A DNA stretch of 64,000 bases from Hoplostethus atlanticus. Taxonomy: Eukaryota > Chordata > Actinopteri > Trachichthyiformes > Trachichthyidae. Within the stretch, counting starts at the first letter, position 1. Each line of letters opens with the position of its first letter. The notes under the pieces were generated by a model, which did not search any database, had not been told where the DNA came from, and worked only from the letters and a program-made list of their open reading frames with translations. The stretch lies in the NCBI GenBank assembly GCA_034670405.1, contig JAXDDX010000007.1:2968001-3032000 (forward strand), given 5' to 3'. Both the position numbers and the translations under genes were made by a program. Positions 12,745 to 41,823 of this stretch are shown piece after piece.

Positions 12745-15700
12745 CTGTAATGAGGAAGGTGAAACGTAGCATGTTATTCCTCAAAGCTTTTCTCCTCAAC
12801 CTCAAAAATGGAGACCACCATTGTCCAATTAAGGAAAGAGGACTCAAGCTCTACTCATAGAATACGGTAGTTGTGGGCTGCCATCTTGTGGACGTTGACA
12901 CATTTGTAAATTACCACAAAAGTCACTGTGTTCTTAAAGTCGCATAACTCGCAATTTCCAAAACTGTGTATTTTGGGCATTCCACACTCCTTCGGTAGTT
13001 CATTTCATTCGTTTTCCAGACAAGATGGTGGTGAGCCTTACATAGTGAAGACAGGAATGTTGCAGCAGCACACCATTAGCCAGAATACGGGTTTTCCAGC
13101 TGAAATCCATTTTTAACCTTTTATTCTTTACAAAACACAGTGGAACGGAAATGAAAATATTAGTTTGGTTAATTATTATAGTGAACTGTTACTTCAAAGA
13201 GCTACTGGTCTCCATAGCAATGCTTTACACAGACAATATTCAGTCTTCCATATTCATCACGTCAATATCGGCTAATGGATTACAATGCCATCCATTATTT
13301 CAGACCAAGTTAAACTATGGATCTGCTCTAATTACACTTCCATTGCAGTACGGCCTAACCTCGAAACGTTGTGTGGATGTAGTAACGCCCAGAACAAAGG
13401 CCTTGTTAACCTGAATGTAATTAAGCATGTGGAAAAACCTGTTATGTTCCCTTTGAAGTCATACAAATGATGTGCCCTCATATTGCATCTGCTAAACTTG
13501 CCTGTACATCAAAATGACACTGTGATACATTAGTTTACTTAGCTGGACACTTACATGATTACATGTCGGCTTAAAGCAACAGAACAGTATGTGGCAAGAT
13601 AGGATTTGTTTAGGCTAAATACTGACTCTTAGTAGTTGCAGGCTGTGGGCATATTTGTGCTGTATTTCACAATGCTGTGGCTTTGTCATTGTAGACTAGG
13701 GAACTAGGACACTTACTTAAATCATTATGAAGCTCCAGATAGGAGCTGTGTAAGGCCTAACAGTGTAAAACCAGTTGACTCTGTCATGTAGTACGCTTGG
13801 CAAAGCCTAGTGTCATTGAAAACATTTATTATCACCATAAATTCCAACTTGAGTCTTTGAAGAAGCCTATGGACCTCGACTGGTGTCTAAATAATGCAAA
13901 CAGGCACCAGCTCACCAGGTAACAAGATCCTGGTCTAGTCTAAACTGGCTGACAGGTTTAAATGAGTGATCAAAAAAGTGAGTTTGTATCATGGGCTTAT
14001 ATTAGTGTACTGTATTTCATATAAAAGCTGGCAAGTTCATTTTCAATGTCTTTTTGTAAATAATGTATGCACCAACAACCAGTCAAAATTCCATACAGGG
14101 CTAAATCAGATGTACCTTTTCTGACATGTGACCCTAACATGATGGCTGGTGCCAGGCCCATAAGATTTAGTGTCCTCAGACAGCCAAAAAAAAAAAATCA
14201 ATTCAAGATGTTGCATCATGAAAACTAGACTTTCTTCAAAAGTAGACAAACTAAAGGCTTAATTACTGAAGAAGTGGGCTGTCCATTCCATAATAACACT
14301 CTCAAATATTTAGCAAATACAACAATGCATTGCTGTCCAGTGAAAACCTCATATCTCCAAATATCAACAGCCTTTTTTCTGCTTGACCAGCATGCATTTT
14401 TTAGTTTATCCAATGGGTTTTGAAAGGGTCTTATAAGACCATGGGTGGTATAATTTTCTCAACCCATAGAGGAGCATGGAATACATCCACTGAAGTTAAA
14501 TTATGAAATCACCAAGACTGGAGTTGCAAGGTTTTCACATGACAACAGCGAACAAATATATAGAGCTTTGCTTTGTTTATAGCTAATCTTACATCTGTGT
14601 GTTCATGTAGGGTTACAATTGGGCCCAGAGAAGAAGGCTAGATATAAAGAAGCAGGTTGTGTTTGGATTTTGCTCCTCCCTGAATATATCATCCTCCTTC
14701 TTTAGGTGGAGGATGCAAAGCTGGAGGCTTAACCAAAGTTTTATGATATGTTCGAACTTAAAAAAGACACGTGCATGTGAGGTCGATGACCCAAGTCAAG
14801 CTCTATAAAATCATATTGAGCATAGGGTGACAGAAGTGTTGACAGTCAGTACGTTGAGTGTCAGGTAACTGACACATAAATAGTTAAAGGCCACACGACG
14901 CCCACATGCAGGGAGGCAGCACAAACATGCACAGGTAGGCTTGTCTAACAATCAAGGTACTGTACATAAGAGACTCCGGCCTGACAGTCCTCTTTGAGGC
15001 AGAGTTTATACAAGCTGTATGGCGGGGGCACATCTCAGATTACATGCTTTTAAAAAGAGGAGGAAATAAAGTCAAACTGTAATTTACAATTTGCAGACCG
15101 GCAACAATATTTATCTGACCTTACTGCCCCCCCAAACAAAGAAACAACAACAATTACAATTGAGGTTATACCACAACTGTCCGATATATCATGATATAAA
15201 AAATAATCCAAATAAGAGTCACTCTTGAACTGCAATAGCTACTGGAACTGATCCAGAAATGCCCCCCTAAGCTTCAAAATATAGGAAAGACTGTCAACAA
15301 TATAGGCCTACTAACTAGAGCACAGCTCCCTAAAGTGGTTAAGTGACTCCTAATTAATCAGACATATTATGGGGCAAGGCGTAGCATGTGAGGAGTGTGC
15401 CTAGAGTTCAGTAACCTGGAAACAAGCTAACATGAGGGGGAAGGGACAGACAACAACAGTGAGCTAATTATCCAATCAGCAGCCTCAGCCAAAGAGCTCA
15501 AACTATATAAGAGGAATCTGAGGCGACCATGTTGCATAATGTTGACTTCAGGCAGGATGGAAAATGTATCCTGAAAAAAATGTCCCGAAGAAATATGGAT
15601 GACCCCTATGCTGGCTTTCATTTAGGGCAACTTCGTAAATTGCAGTTCAACTCAATCAATCAATAAATCTGTGATTTGACTTTTTATTTGAATTTCTGAA

Positions 15701-16644
15701 ATTCTGTGATGCAATACTGGCAATAAGCCCAAAACTGAATGTGAATCAACAGCTTGAGGGGTCACACATTCTAGCAACCCAACAAATCTGGGTCTGCCTG
15801 AGAATGTGAAGGCAGGAGTCCAAATCCCTCTGCCTACAGTAATTTACCCAGCCATGTGATAGCCTATTGACGTTAAGAGCTCTATCCACACACTAGCCAC
15901 ATACAAGAAACACTGTGAGGGATTCTTATCATTGCAGGATCGGTCATTTATTCACTCACGTGTGCATGAGACACAGACACACACACAAACACACACACAC
16001 ACTCACACAGACACTGTCAAACCAATGAAGACGCCATGGCTGCAAAGAAGTGTATAGTTACTGACAGCAGGGATTACGACTGTTAATCAACAAATCATGG
16101 CTCTGCAACCGACTCATATACTGTATAATAATAAACAGCAAAGACATATCACTCTTACTATCCTCCCATCACCTTTAATAAGCCAGCATTGACATGAAGC
16201 AGAGAAAATGTTGAATGCTTCAATCATCCCCAAACAATTATGACACATCATAGGGTAGTCTAGTACAAGTGATTAGAAAGAAACCCGCCAAGCGCACCAT
16301 TAACAAACCCCAACACCACCTATACCAGCTTTCTGCTTAAAACCTCTAGAACCCCGCCAAAGCTGAAAGAAATCTGAACCATAGCTACCACCCACAAATC
16401 TAAAACAGAGAAACAAACAAAATTCATTTACAGCTATTACTCAAGTTCATGTTGTTGGTCATTTGGATTTAAGCTTCACAGCAAAATTCAAACTGATAGC
16501 AAATTGGCTATATGAGAATAGTAGAGTAGCACCACCACCATCACAATTTGTAGGAGTCAAAATCAAATAAGCAACGTGAACAAGAGCGCTGCAATGAAGG
16601 ATCGAAAAAGGTTGATTGTTCAAAGTAAAAAAGGTAAATATCAC
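12745..16644 (-). other. arfip1 5' intron, no other gene seen
   Basis: The interval lies between the exon with the conventional arfip1 start and the upstream in-frame exon at 16645. It contains a CA-rich microsatellite at 15971-16014. The reading frames in it are short and look accidental. I found no transposon with definable ends. Confidence 0.6.
15971..16014. repeat. (AC)n microsatellite
   Basis: An imperfect run of AC dinucleotides interrupted by G and T bases, inside an arfip1 intron. Confidence 0.85.
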
Positions 16645-16991
16645 CTTTGTTTGAGTGCGTGAATCTCCAGTTTCCTCTGGTGTTTCAGCTGTTTCAATAT
16701 GGTGATTCATCCTGTGTCCCCCATCGTCTACACTGCCAGTCATGTGTATACCCTCGTCCCCTTTTTGAACTTCTGTGTCGCTTTTTTCTACATTATATTC
16801 GACACTGTCAATATCAATGTCATAAAGCACCTCATCCCTGACAACTCCCACCCTATCATTGTAGTCTATATTCCCAGATTTTATATCCTCACTCAAAGAC
16901 TCCTCTGTTTCATGAGCCTCCTTACAATCCATTTGCAGGTCCTTGGCTGAGGTCTTCCCCGATTCAGCCTCAAGACTAACTTCAGACATAC
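16645..16991 (-). CDS. arfip1: Upstream in-frame exon of arfip1 (alternative acidic N terminus)
   Basis: On the minus strand this block starts after a good acceptor (TTTTCAG|GT) and ends at a usable donor (AAAG|GTGATA). Its ATG lies at 16987-16989 and opens 115 codons without a stop, phase 0 at the donor. The next exon (12744-12643) begins GAAAGCACT directly before the usual arfip1 ATG, so splicing would add Glu-Ser-Thr and continue in frame. The result is a 493-residue form with a 118-residue extension. The segment is rich in Asp and Glu (for example VEYNVEKSDTEVQKGDEG) and looks disordered. I know of no matching domain. Its ATG has G at -3 and T at +4, weaker than the downstream start, so leaky scanning or exon skipping could yield both forms. 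Splice-compatible structure is seen; use of the exon is inferred. Confidence 0.6.
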
Positions 16992-18149
16992 CTGAAAACA
17001 GACAGATAGGTAGGCATGAAAAGGCCCTATCATGTTCAAGTTAGCTGACTGATTCAAGTGCCCTACTAACCCCAGTACCTCCACAGACGTAAAGTGGCAG
17101 AGTAGCCCAAAAACAAACAAAAAAAAAGGTACTGCAATAAAAGCATAAGAATAAGCTGCTGTGTTAACTACTTGCCAAATAGAAATCACACATCCGTCAT
17201 GACAGCCATGTTTGTGGCAGGTACTGCATAAGGATTTCAGTCTTTATTCAATTTAACATGAAGAGGCAGGTAGATATCAGCAGATATTTGAAGGACTGGA
17301 GCGATTCTTGCCTTAAAGATAAATGTATATATTTGATCGAATTGCTGATCAAAGTATAGGAAATGTTACTGAGATATGCATTCCCATGCTTTCTGCTCTC
17401 TGCAGGACGTTATGACCTGTTTATTTCCTGGTAACTGACTTTGGGTTTAGGACTATTGTGACATTCTACAATAAATGACTTTAAAGGGTTTATTCGTTGT
17501 GCATTACACAGATTTTATGGCCATTTTATGGCCAAACATTACAGTAGTTGCACTAATGTCATTTGTTGTCACTCTTTCTCACACACGCACATAACGTTAC
17601 CGTGGCTGTATGTTATTCAGATACTACGCAGCCCAAATATGACTGTTAACGTTAATTTGATGGCTGCAATTACTGCTTAATTGCAACATAAACCCACAGT
17701 ATGGGTGAGCTGTAGCTACAGGCCGGAAATGGCTGGCAAGTTAAGCTAGCTAACGTTACCTTACTCCTAAAGTTACCAGAGTAAACCAGCAAACTGTCAT
17801 ATGCATGGCTAACTAACGGGACCAAAACGATAATCTGACCTTTTAAAGACCTTAATAAACGATAACATATACAGCTAACAGATGTATTGGTTGGTTACGT
17901 GAACATATTTGGATTCTAAAAAAATCAACTAACGTTAACTTAACTTCCACGTCAGCTAGCACTTGAACTGTCAACTGAAGCGAGTTAACATCAATGTAAC
18001 AAACCCGCTGACGTAATGTTAGCTAACGTTATAGCTAGACAGTAGAGAGTGAAATAGTGGAAAACTACTTTGCTAGCTAACTGCCTGGCTAGGTAACGTC
18101 ATGTAACTTAACGCCAAGAGAGGGTGGCGGTGATCAAAACTTCAGTTAC

Positions 18150-18400
18150 CTGTCTGCGGCCGTGGTGGCTAACTATTTAGCTGTTGTAATAATTCAAATC
18201 CGTGGTGCAGTGCCGCGCTGGGAGTGTTCTTGAAAGGCAATACAACAGCTGTTAATACTATCGTTACACGGATGAACTAACTATCCATCAAATATTCCGC
18301 GCCCCTTGACTCACTCAACAGGCTAGACTTGCAGTTTGGACCCCGGAAAGACGGATACAATGTGAACCATCGTCAACTCATTAGCTGCCTGCAACTGACC
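18150..18400 (-). promoter_or_regulatory. arfip1: arfip1 promoter and probable non-coding first exon
   Basis: On the minus strand a donor, GACAG|GTAACT, ends an exon at 18150. The upstream 200 bases are comparatively GC-rich and lie at the expected distance from the fam193a start. A perfect AP-1-type TGACTCA is at 18307-18313. No ATG precedes the donor in the last part of the exon, so translation would begin in a later exon. The transcription start was not located precisely. Confidence 0.5.
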
Positions 18401-18875
18401 AGAATTGCTGTATGCGCTCTCCCCCTGCCGTTGAAATCAGTGCCATGTGCAGGCTGTGGCCACAGTCTAAAAAATTAGGTAGAATGGGTAAAATATAAGA
18501 AAAGGAAAATGCTAAAATCCAGTTTAAGAGTGTTGATATTGACATCAGTTACAGTGTTTTCGCTGTAATTTGCTACCTTGTGAATCTGATACCTTGTGAA
18601 TCTGATATTGTATGAGAAACATCATTTCCCATAAGCCCCAGCATGTGGGGACGTACTGTTGCGTTGGAACGCAAGCTCAAGCCCGAGGAGTCCAGCCAGA
18701 GGCCATATTGGAATATATCAGGTCGGCTTGCACTTTGATGGTACTGAGTGTCTGTCGTTTTGGGAGTCTCTAAAATTGCTATCCTGAATTTATATCGGCG
18801 TATTTGTGCCAGGCACTCCACTTGAGACCCTGCCAGTTCTGGACGGCAAGTTGTCTCTGTGCTTTTGTGGAAAAA
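18400..18875. promoter_or_regulatory. Divergent promoter between arfip1 and fam193a
   Basis: Only about 500-700 bases separate the two 5' ends, which point away from each other, so the genes probably share promoter DNA. A CCATATT word (YY1-like, about 18703-18709) and a short tandem duplication of a 16-base unit, ACCTTGTGAATCTGAT, at about 18575-18606 are present. No TATA box is evident, as is usual for housekeeping promoters. The fam193a 5' untranslated region occupies the right-hand part. Confidence 0.55.
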
Positions 18876-36429
<17,554 letters not shown>

Positions 36430-37473
36430 GGGGGTTAGTGAGTGACTGTGTCAGGACGCAATCAGTACCCAGCCGAACCCAACCCACTCGTCCCCCTATC
36501 CCTCCACCACCACCACCCAACTGTTGTCCTCCCATACCCTCTCCTGCTGTGCCCAAATCACACCCATGCTGCCTTGCTTTGTTCTTGTCGCTGTGTGGTT
36601 CCACCACCACCCATCTGGACTGATCCTCTTGCAGAACTATGAGACAAAAATGAAATGAAATGACACACACAAAAAAAAATCACAAAATGCTACTTTCTAT
36701 CTGATTAATTTTCCTTGCGTGCTTGTGTGCTTTTAGTCTGAGTTGGGCATTTCTCTTGACTGAAAAAGCCATGGTCTGAAATTATTTTCTTATATTGGCT
36801 TACCTGTAGTCAAAAGATGCTTACTATGTTTGGATGGTTTCCTTCCAAAAAAGACACAGTGGAAACAACAAAAAATGAGAAATGTGATGAATTAAAAAGC
36901 TGTAATTGAGTTATTGTGGCTTACTATCCCATTGTTTCCAATTGTTCCTAGCACGGCATCTCATTAACAGTTGACAAGGGAATGGGCTTGGTCAGCTGGT
37001 CTCCACTCCCTGCTCCCCCACCAACTTATTTCACAGAGAGGAAGAAGGCGTTATACTTGACAATGTTCTTTTTTTGGTTTTTCAGTTCTGTTTAACAAAC
37101 TGTTGAGTAAAAGTGTACCAGTTACAGTTTTTTTTTTTTTTTTTAATTTCTTTTTGACCTGTAGCCAGCTTGTATCAGAATACTTTCAGAATGAAATTGA
37201 AAAAGAACAATACTCACACTATCAGTCTGTTATAGAGTGTATATTGTATTAACACTGAAGCCAAACTGGCTACTTTTTAACATATTGTTAAGTAATATTA
37301 AATCTTGTCTTTCTTTTTTGAAAGATGGAATACAGTAGTATGGCAGGATACGTGTCTTGTGTCAAACCTTATTTCCTACATGCAGTAAGAATTGTCAATA
37401 AAATACATGGACACTTAAAACTACACACACACTCACATCCAGATAGTACACATTCAAATACAGGATAAATAAA
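36430..37473 (+). other. fam193a: fam193a 3' untranslated region
   Basis: Non-coding sequence between the stop codon and two AATAAA signals at 37397-37402 and 37468-37473. A 20-base T run occurs near 37125-37144. It has no coding resemblance. Confidence 0.6.
37397..37402 (+). terminator. fam193a: Candidate polyadenylation signal of fam193a
   Basis: A perfect AATAAA about 970 bases after the stop codon, with a second at 37468-37473. Either or both may be used. No other AATAAA was noticed between the stop codon and this site. Confidence 0.5.
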
Positions 37474-37479
37474 GTGACG

Positions 37480-40400
37480 TGACCATCATGCCTTCCCACT
37501 TGGGTAATTCAGTAAAGGTGGGTTCAGTTGTTCAACATGATCGTGCCCATAATGGACCGGTGAGTAATATGTACTGCTTGTGTTATGGAGGGAATGTTAT
37601 CACATTACCATCACTGATGCTCCTCTAAGCCAGTCTGCGGCTGCACAAGGTAAGTGACAGAGTGAGTCACACCCTCAAAGACACGTTCGTTCTGGGAACT
37701 CAACCAATTGACAGTCATAATCAGCCATCATAACTGAGTCAAGTGGATCCTCAGGTTCAGTTTCATTTATGAAGAGCTTAAAGGAAAGGTAGCTGCCATT
37801 GGTCCGCCAGAAGCATTTACATGTAGTTCTATTTAATATTTCCACGCGAAACCTGAGGGAAAATTGCTTTGAGACGGTTATGAAATCGAGTACATTCCCC
37901 CAGTAAAATATGATGTACACGAAATGAGGTCAGGTTATGACTTATCTAGATGTAGATGAGTTACTACGTGCCATTCATTGTGGTCTGTACCAGGACTGTG
38001 TCAAGACAGTGTTGACCAGCTGTGTTAAAAGCACTTGTTTTCCCCTGTTATTTTCTTCCATCAGAGCAAGATTTTGTTTTAACTTGAAGAGAAGCATACT
38101 AGGGCTGTTAGGACATATTTTTGTGAACTTTGAGGTCAATATGTCATCTTTAAACTTACTTTTCTGCCATGTAAAATGCCAAATAGTGCCTCACTTAAAA
38201 CTTACCTCCAGTGTTCTCAAAAGTTGATAAAGTTTGAAAACAAAATCTGATTTGTAATTAGTTTTATTATCTAAAACTATTCAGAGAAATGAGGGTAAAG
38301 AGTTGGCCCAGACTTCCTCTAGCACAGATCACTCATACAGTATATTATGCTTTCATTCTTACTGCGGAGAAACACTCGATGGTGTGCCTTTGTTCTTTGT
38401 AGATAAAACAGCATTATACTGCACCTATTGAATTGCTCAATGTGACACTAATCTTGACGTAGTTTCCACTTCCCTCATCAATCATTTGCAGAGCATTATG
38501 AATAGTACAACCTGGTGATGCATTTGTCATTTTTATTGCATTTGCAACTACAGGATGGTAACAACCGAGATTGAAACGGGTTATGCGCAAGAGGAAGTGA
38601 GTTAGAAAGATATTGTCCGTAGTGACTGCTTCCTCTTGCTTTTCCAGGAGCTACCGTTTCTTAAAACCAAGGGATTTCACTATGAGAAATTACCACTCTT
38701 ACAATTTGGTGAATGAGAGAAATGTGGGAAATACACAGCATACACAGAAGACAAAAGTTTTTTGGTTAATGAGAGCCGCCACAGCTGATATGACTCATGG
38801 GTTATTTCAGCTATCAGCGACTGGCTGGCTGTTTGTGTAGTGTGCTCACTGTCAATCCCCAGTGATGTAAGGTTGGAGCTGCCACATTTAGGCAAACGGC
38901 CTCTAGAGACAAAAAAAAGACCAAGCAAACTTCTTCAGTTATGGGTTTTGATCTCTACTACACCCCCTTCCTGAAACCTGCTTTTTTTGAGATCACAGCT
39001 TCATTCAACACACATTTCCTGGGTTTGACCTTTGCGGTGAAAGCGTGTCTTGTTTGGTAAAGGAAAACACAATGATGGCCGTGGAATCTTCTGGGCACAG
39101 GGCAGGGTCTGACAATGACAGGGGTGAGCACCAACAGGGTTATTAGAAGGGATCAGAGCTTGCCTCTAGCTTGTAATCAGAAGGCTGATCTTTTCATTGT
39201 CAACTGCCTGGAGCGCTACAGGATCACATACACTTCCATGGAGGGAAAACCCCATCATTCCCGGCTACAAGGAACCACAATGGTGTTGTTTTTTTTTCAC
39301 GGCCAATGCCTAGGACTTCCTTGACAAAAAGACTAATAAAAGCACTCAACATTAATACCAACTTTCCTCAACCCACGTACATCAACTTAAAGTGATCTCT
39401 CCTAGTTTACAACGCTCCACTTTCAAATAAACCAGAGAGCGGCTATGTTTTGTTGGGAATTCCCTCGTGATGATGGGGGAAATTCCCGTTCTTTTTGGAT
39501 ACACATGAGATTAAAGGCCAAATCTATCCACTCTGTATCTGTCTGGATAAGTGTCAGGCTGAAGTTTTCCCGATCTGTTAAGTGTATGACAGCCACCTCC
39601 TGATGCTTTGAAACCTGTTCGCAACAGGAACTGCTCTAACCACTATCACATGTCTTTCTCTTATTAAGTCTGTTTCTTTGAAAAGTTCCCTGACACCAAG
39701 GTGGGTATGTGTGACCTAGTTTTTCCACTCTGCGACGCGTTTGTAGTGCAGTGTGTGTGTGTGTGTGCTCTCACATATAGACCCTGCGTGTAGGTGTGTA
39801 CTGGTGGGGGGAGAATCCCGAGAAGCCAACCTATGGCTTTTTTGGGGCCTTATGTGTGTTTTTTATCAGTGGGCGTGCACGTAGCAGCGGTTGTCCAATA
39901 GGAACCCTGCTGTAATTGCCCTTTAGAGCCAAAATTGGAGCAGGTCATTCAATGCCTTTTGAGTGCTTACACACACTTGTCTGTATGTAAATGAGTAAGC
40001 GTGGTGGGAACTAATTCAGCGACAAGCATCGTCCCCCGATCTGCTGATGACTAAGTTAGCATGTGATGCCCTATGTCATTTTGAGACTCTTGCTGCTTGG
40101 GTGATATAACAATGTTGAAACCTTTAAATGTCTGGTCTTACTACTAATACTCACTTGACGCAATCCCGTAGGAGTTCACAACTATAACCCCCCCCACCCC
40201 CCCCTTCTGAAAAGTACAAAAAAGTACATGTATCTGACAGATAGAACAGATCTGAAACTATTTTTTTGCGAAGACAATCAAGATTTTTTTTTTTTTCAAA
40301 GAACCTATTTTGAGGTTCGCAATAAGAGTGGGTTGATAGAAAAATGTCAGATGAGATCCAGAATGGGATTGTTTCTTTGTGGCCTGTGCACATCTGATTA

Positions 40401-40980
40401 AGAGACAACTGTAGCCTAAAGGGCACACACACACACACACACACACAAAGGCGTTGTTTGGTGTTTCATCAGTGTTCACTATGTACTGTAACTGCCTACT
40501 TCCTTTTTAACAGGGGATGTCCAGCTTCCTGCACTTACACCAAGCCCACAACAACTAATTCACGACCTGCTGTGCCGTTTATGTCGGTGTGATGTTTCAC
40601 ACAGTGACCGACTAGAGAACTGTTTAGTCGCTAACTGATCCAAAAGCAGTTGTTAGGCTTTGGCTGTAACTTAAGTTTGTAGTCTCAGTGGGCTTTTCAG
40701 TAACCCTTGTATTCACTTCAGCCACACAACAGCTGGGAATCTGGCTGTCACAGTACAGCGTGCACATTCAGGCTATGCTGGGAAGGGGTTTTCCACTGTG
40801 CGCACACACACGTGACACACACACACACACACACACAGACCTAGATTAAGTAGGGCCAACATTTCAGTGGTTTGGCTATGATCTGTGGTTAGAGCCTTAG
40901 GCCCATGCTGCAGACAATTTCAAGAAGCAAAATACACCACACAATAATGAAACATAGTTAAAAATATATAAATCAGAGTG
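37480..40980. other. Tail-to-tail spacer between fam193a and tnip2, no gene recognised
   Basis: The interval lies between two converging genes. It contains CA/GT microsatellites (39750-39768, 40423-40447 and 40801-40838), a C run near 40188-40204 and a pair of kappaB-type motifs at 39455-39486. Reading frames up to about 97 residues look accidental and carry no recognised domain. Confidence 0.6.
39455..39486. promoter_or_regulatory. Pair of NF-kappaB-type motifs in the fam193a-tnip2 spacer
   Basis: GGGAATTCCC at 39455-39464 and GGGAAATTCC at 39477-39486 both fit GGGRNNYYCC exactly, with their starts 22 bases apart, about two helical turns. They lie roughly 1.5 kb beyond the tnip2 polyadenylation signal. 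The motif match is direct; enhancer activity is inference. Confidence 0.45.
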
Positions 40981-41125
40981 TGGATGAACAATAATCTTTT
41001 ATTATAAAAATATTCTTTACCAGTTCAAGAAAATAAGAATAAATCATGGATCATGTCTCCAAATATTTAGAAAGCAATTTGTCAGTTCAGATGCAACATA
41101 CATTGTTTCAAATAATCCAAAATGC
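40974..41125. repeat. Duplicated segment, copy in the tnip2 3' end
   Basis: This segment resembles 43950-44095 in the same orientation. Both share AACAATAATCTTTTAT, ATTCTTTACC, CATGGATCA and GTCAGTTCAGATGCAAC, in that order. A further shared word, CGTATACAGT, follows in both (41166 and 44236). This copy contains the AATAAA-type signal of tnip2; the other does not. Confidence 0.75.
40998..41003 (-). terminator. tnip2: Candidate polyadenylation signal of tnip2
   Basis: TTTATT on the plus strand reads AATAAA on the minus strand, about 820 bases past the tnip2 stop codon. It lies inside a segment duplicated within tnip2 intron 1. Confidence 0.45.
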
Positions 41126-41823
41126 TGTGTTTGACGCTTTACCCTCACAAGGACAAAGGGATCATCGTATACAGTGGTGGTACAATTTTCGAACAAGTAT
41201 TTACACAAAGAGAATAAATATTAATATAATACTGTGATATATATTCAATTCTGTTATTAAGAATATGTAATTTACAGACAAGAAATACGTAAAGCTCAAT
41301 CAAAAATAATAATAGCACCACGTTATCAAATCAGTCGTCTCGATCCAGATGGGAAGCTTATGCATCACAAATCTCTGAATCGTAATCCCACGATTCGCTT
41401 TTTTTGGGCTAAAATGTCAAGAAAGTGCAACAGGTTTGCAATTTGACGCAAAGTTGAGGTATATAACATTCATATATTGCATTGACATCCACTAGCCCGC
41501 CACAAGTTCACAGCCCCCCTGCCTTGCCGCACAAAAACACACTCGTGATCTGACCTGGTCTCAAAAGAAACATAGTAGTTATGTTAAGTTGGGGCTGGAA
41601 AGTAAGAAAGGCTTGATAAAACCATTTCTCTTGTGAAAGTGGAACTCGGGGATGTACAACTCATAAACAATACATCATAAACTGACTCTTTTCAACTGTA
41701 GTCAAGTCTTTTCAAACTGAAACCTCCACTCAAGCCATTCTCTGACATGTAGTGCTGTTCCTCAGTGTTCAGTTACTTGTCAGCAGGAGATAGCTGTCTG
41801 ATTCCAGACGGGCTTGGCACCAC
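41004..41823 (-). other. tnip2: Presumed tnip2 3' untranslated region
   Basis: Non-coding sequence between the tnip2 stop codon and the AATAAA signal. Its right half is unremarkable; its left half overlaps the duplicated segment. Confidence 0.45.
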
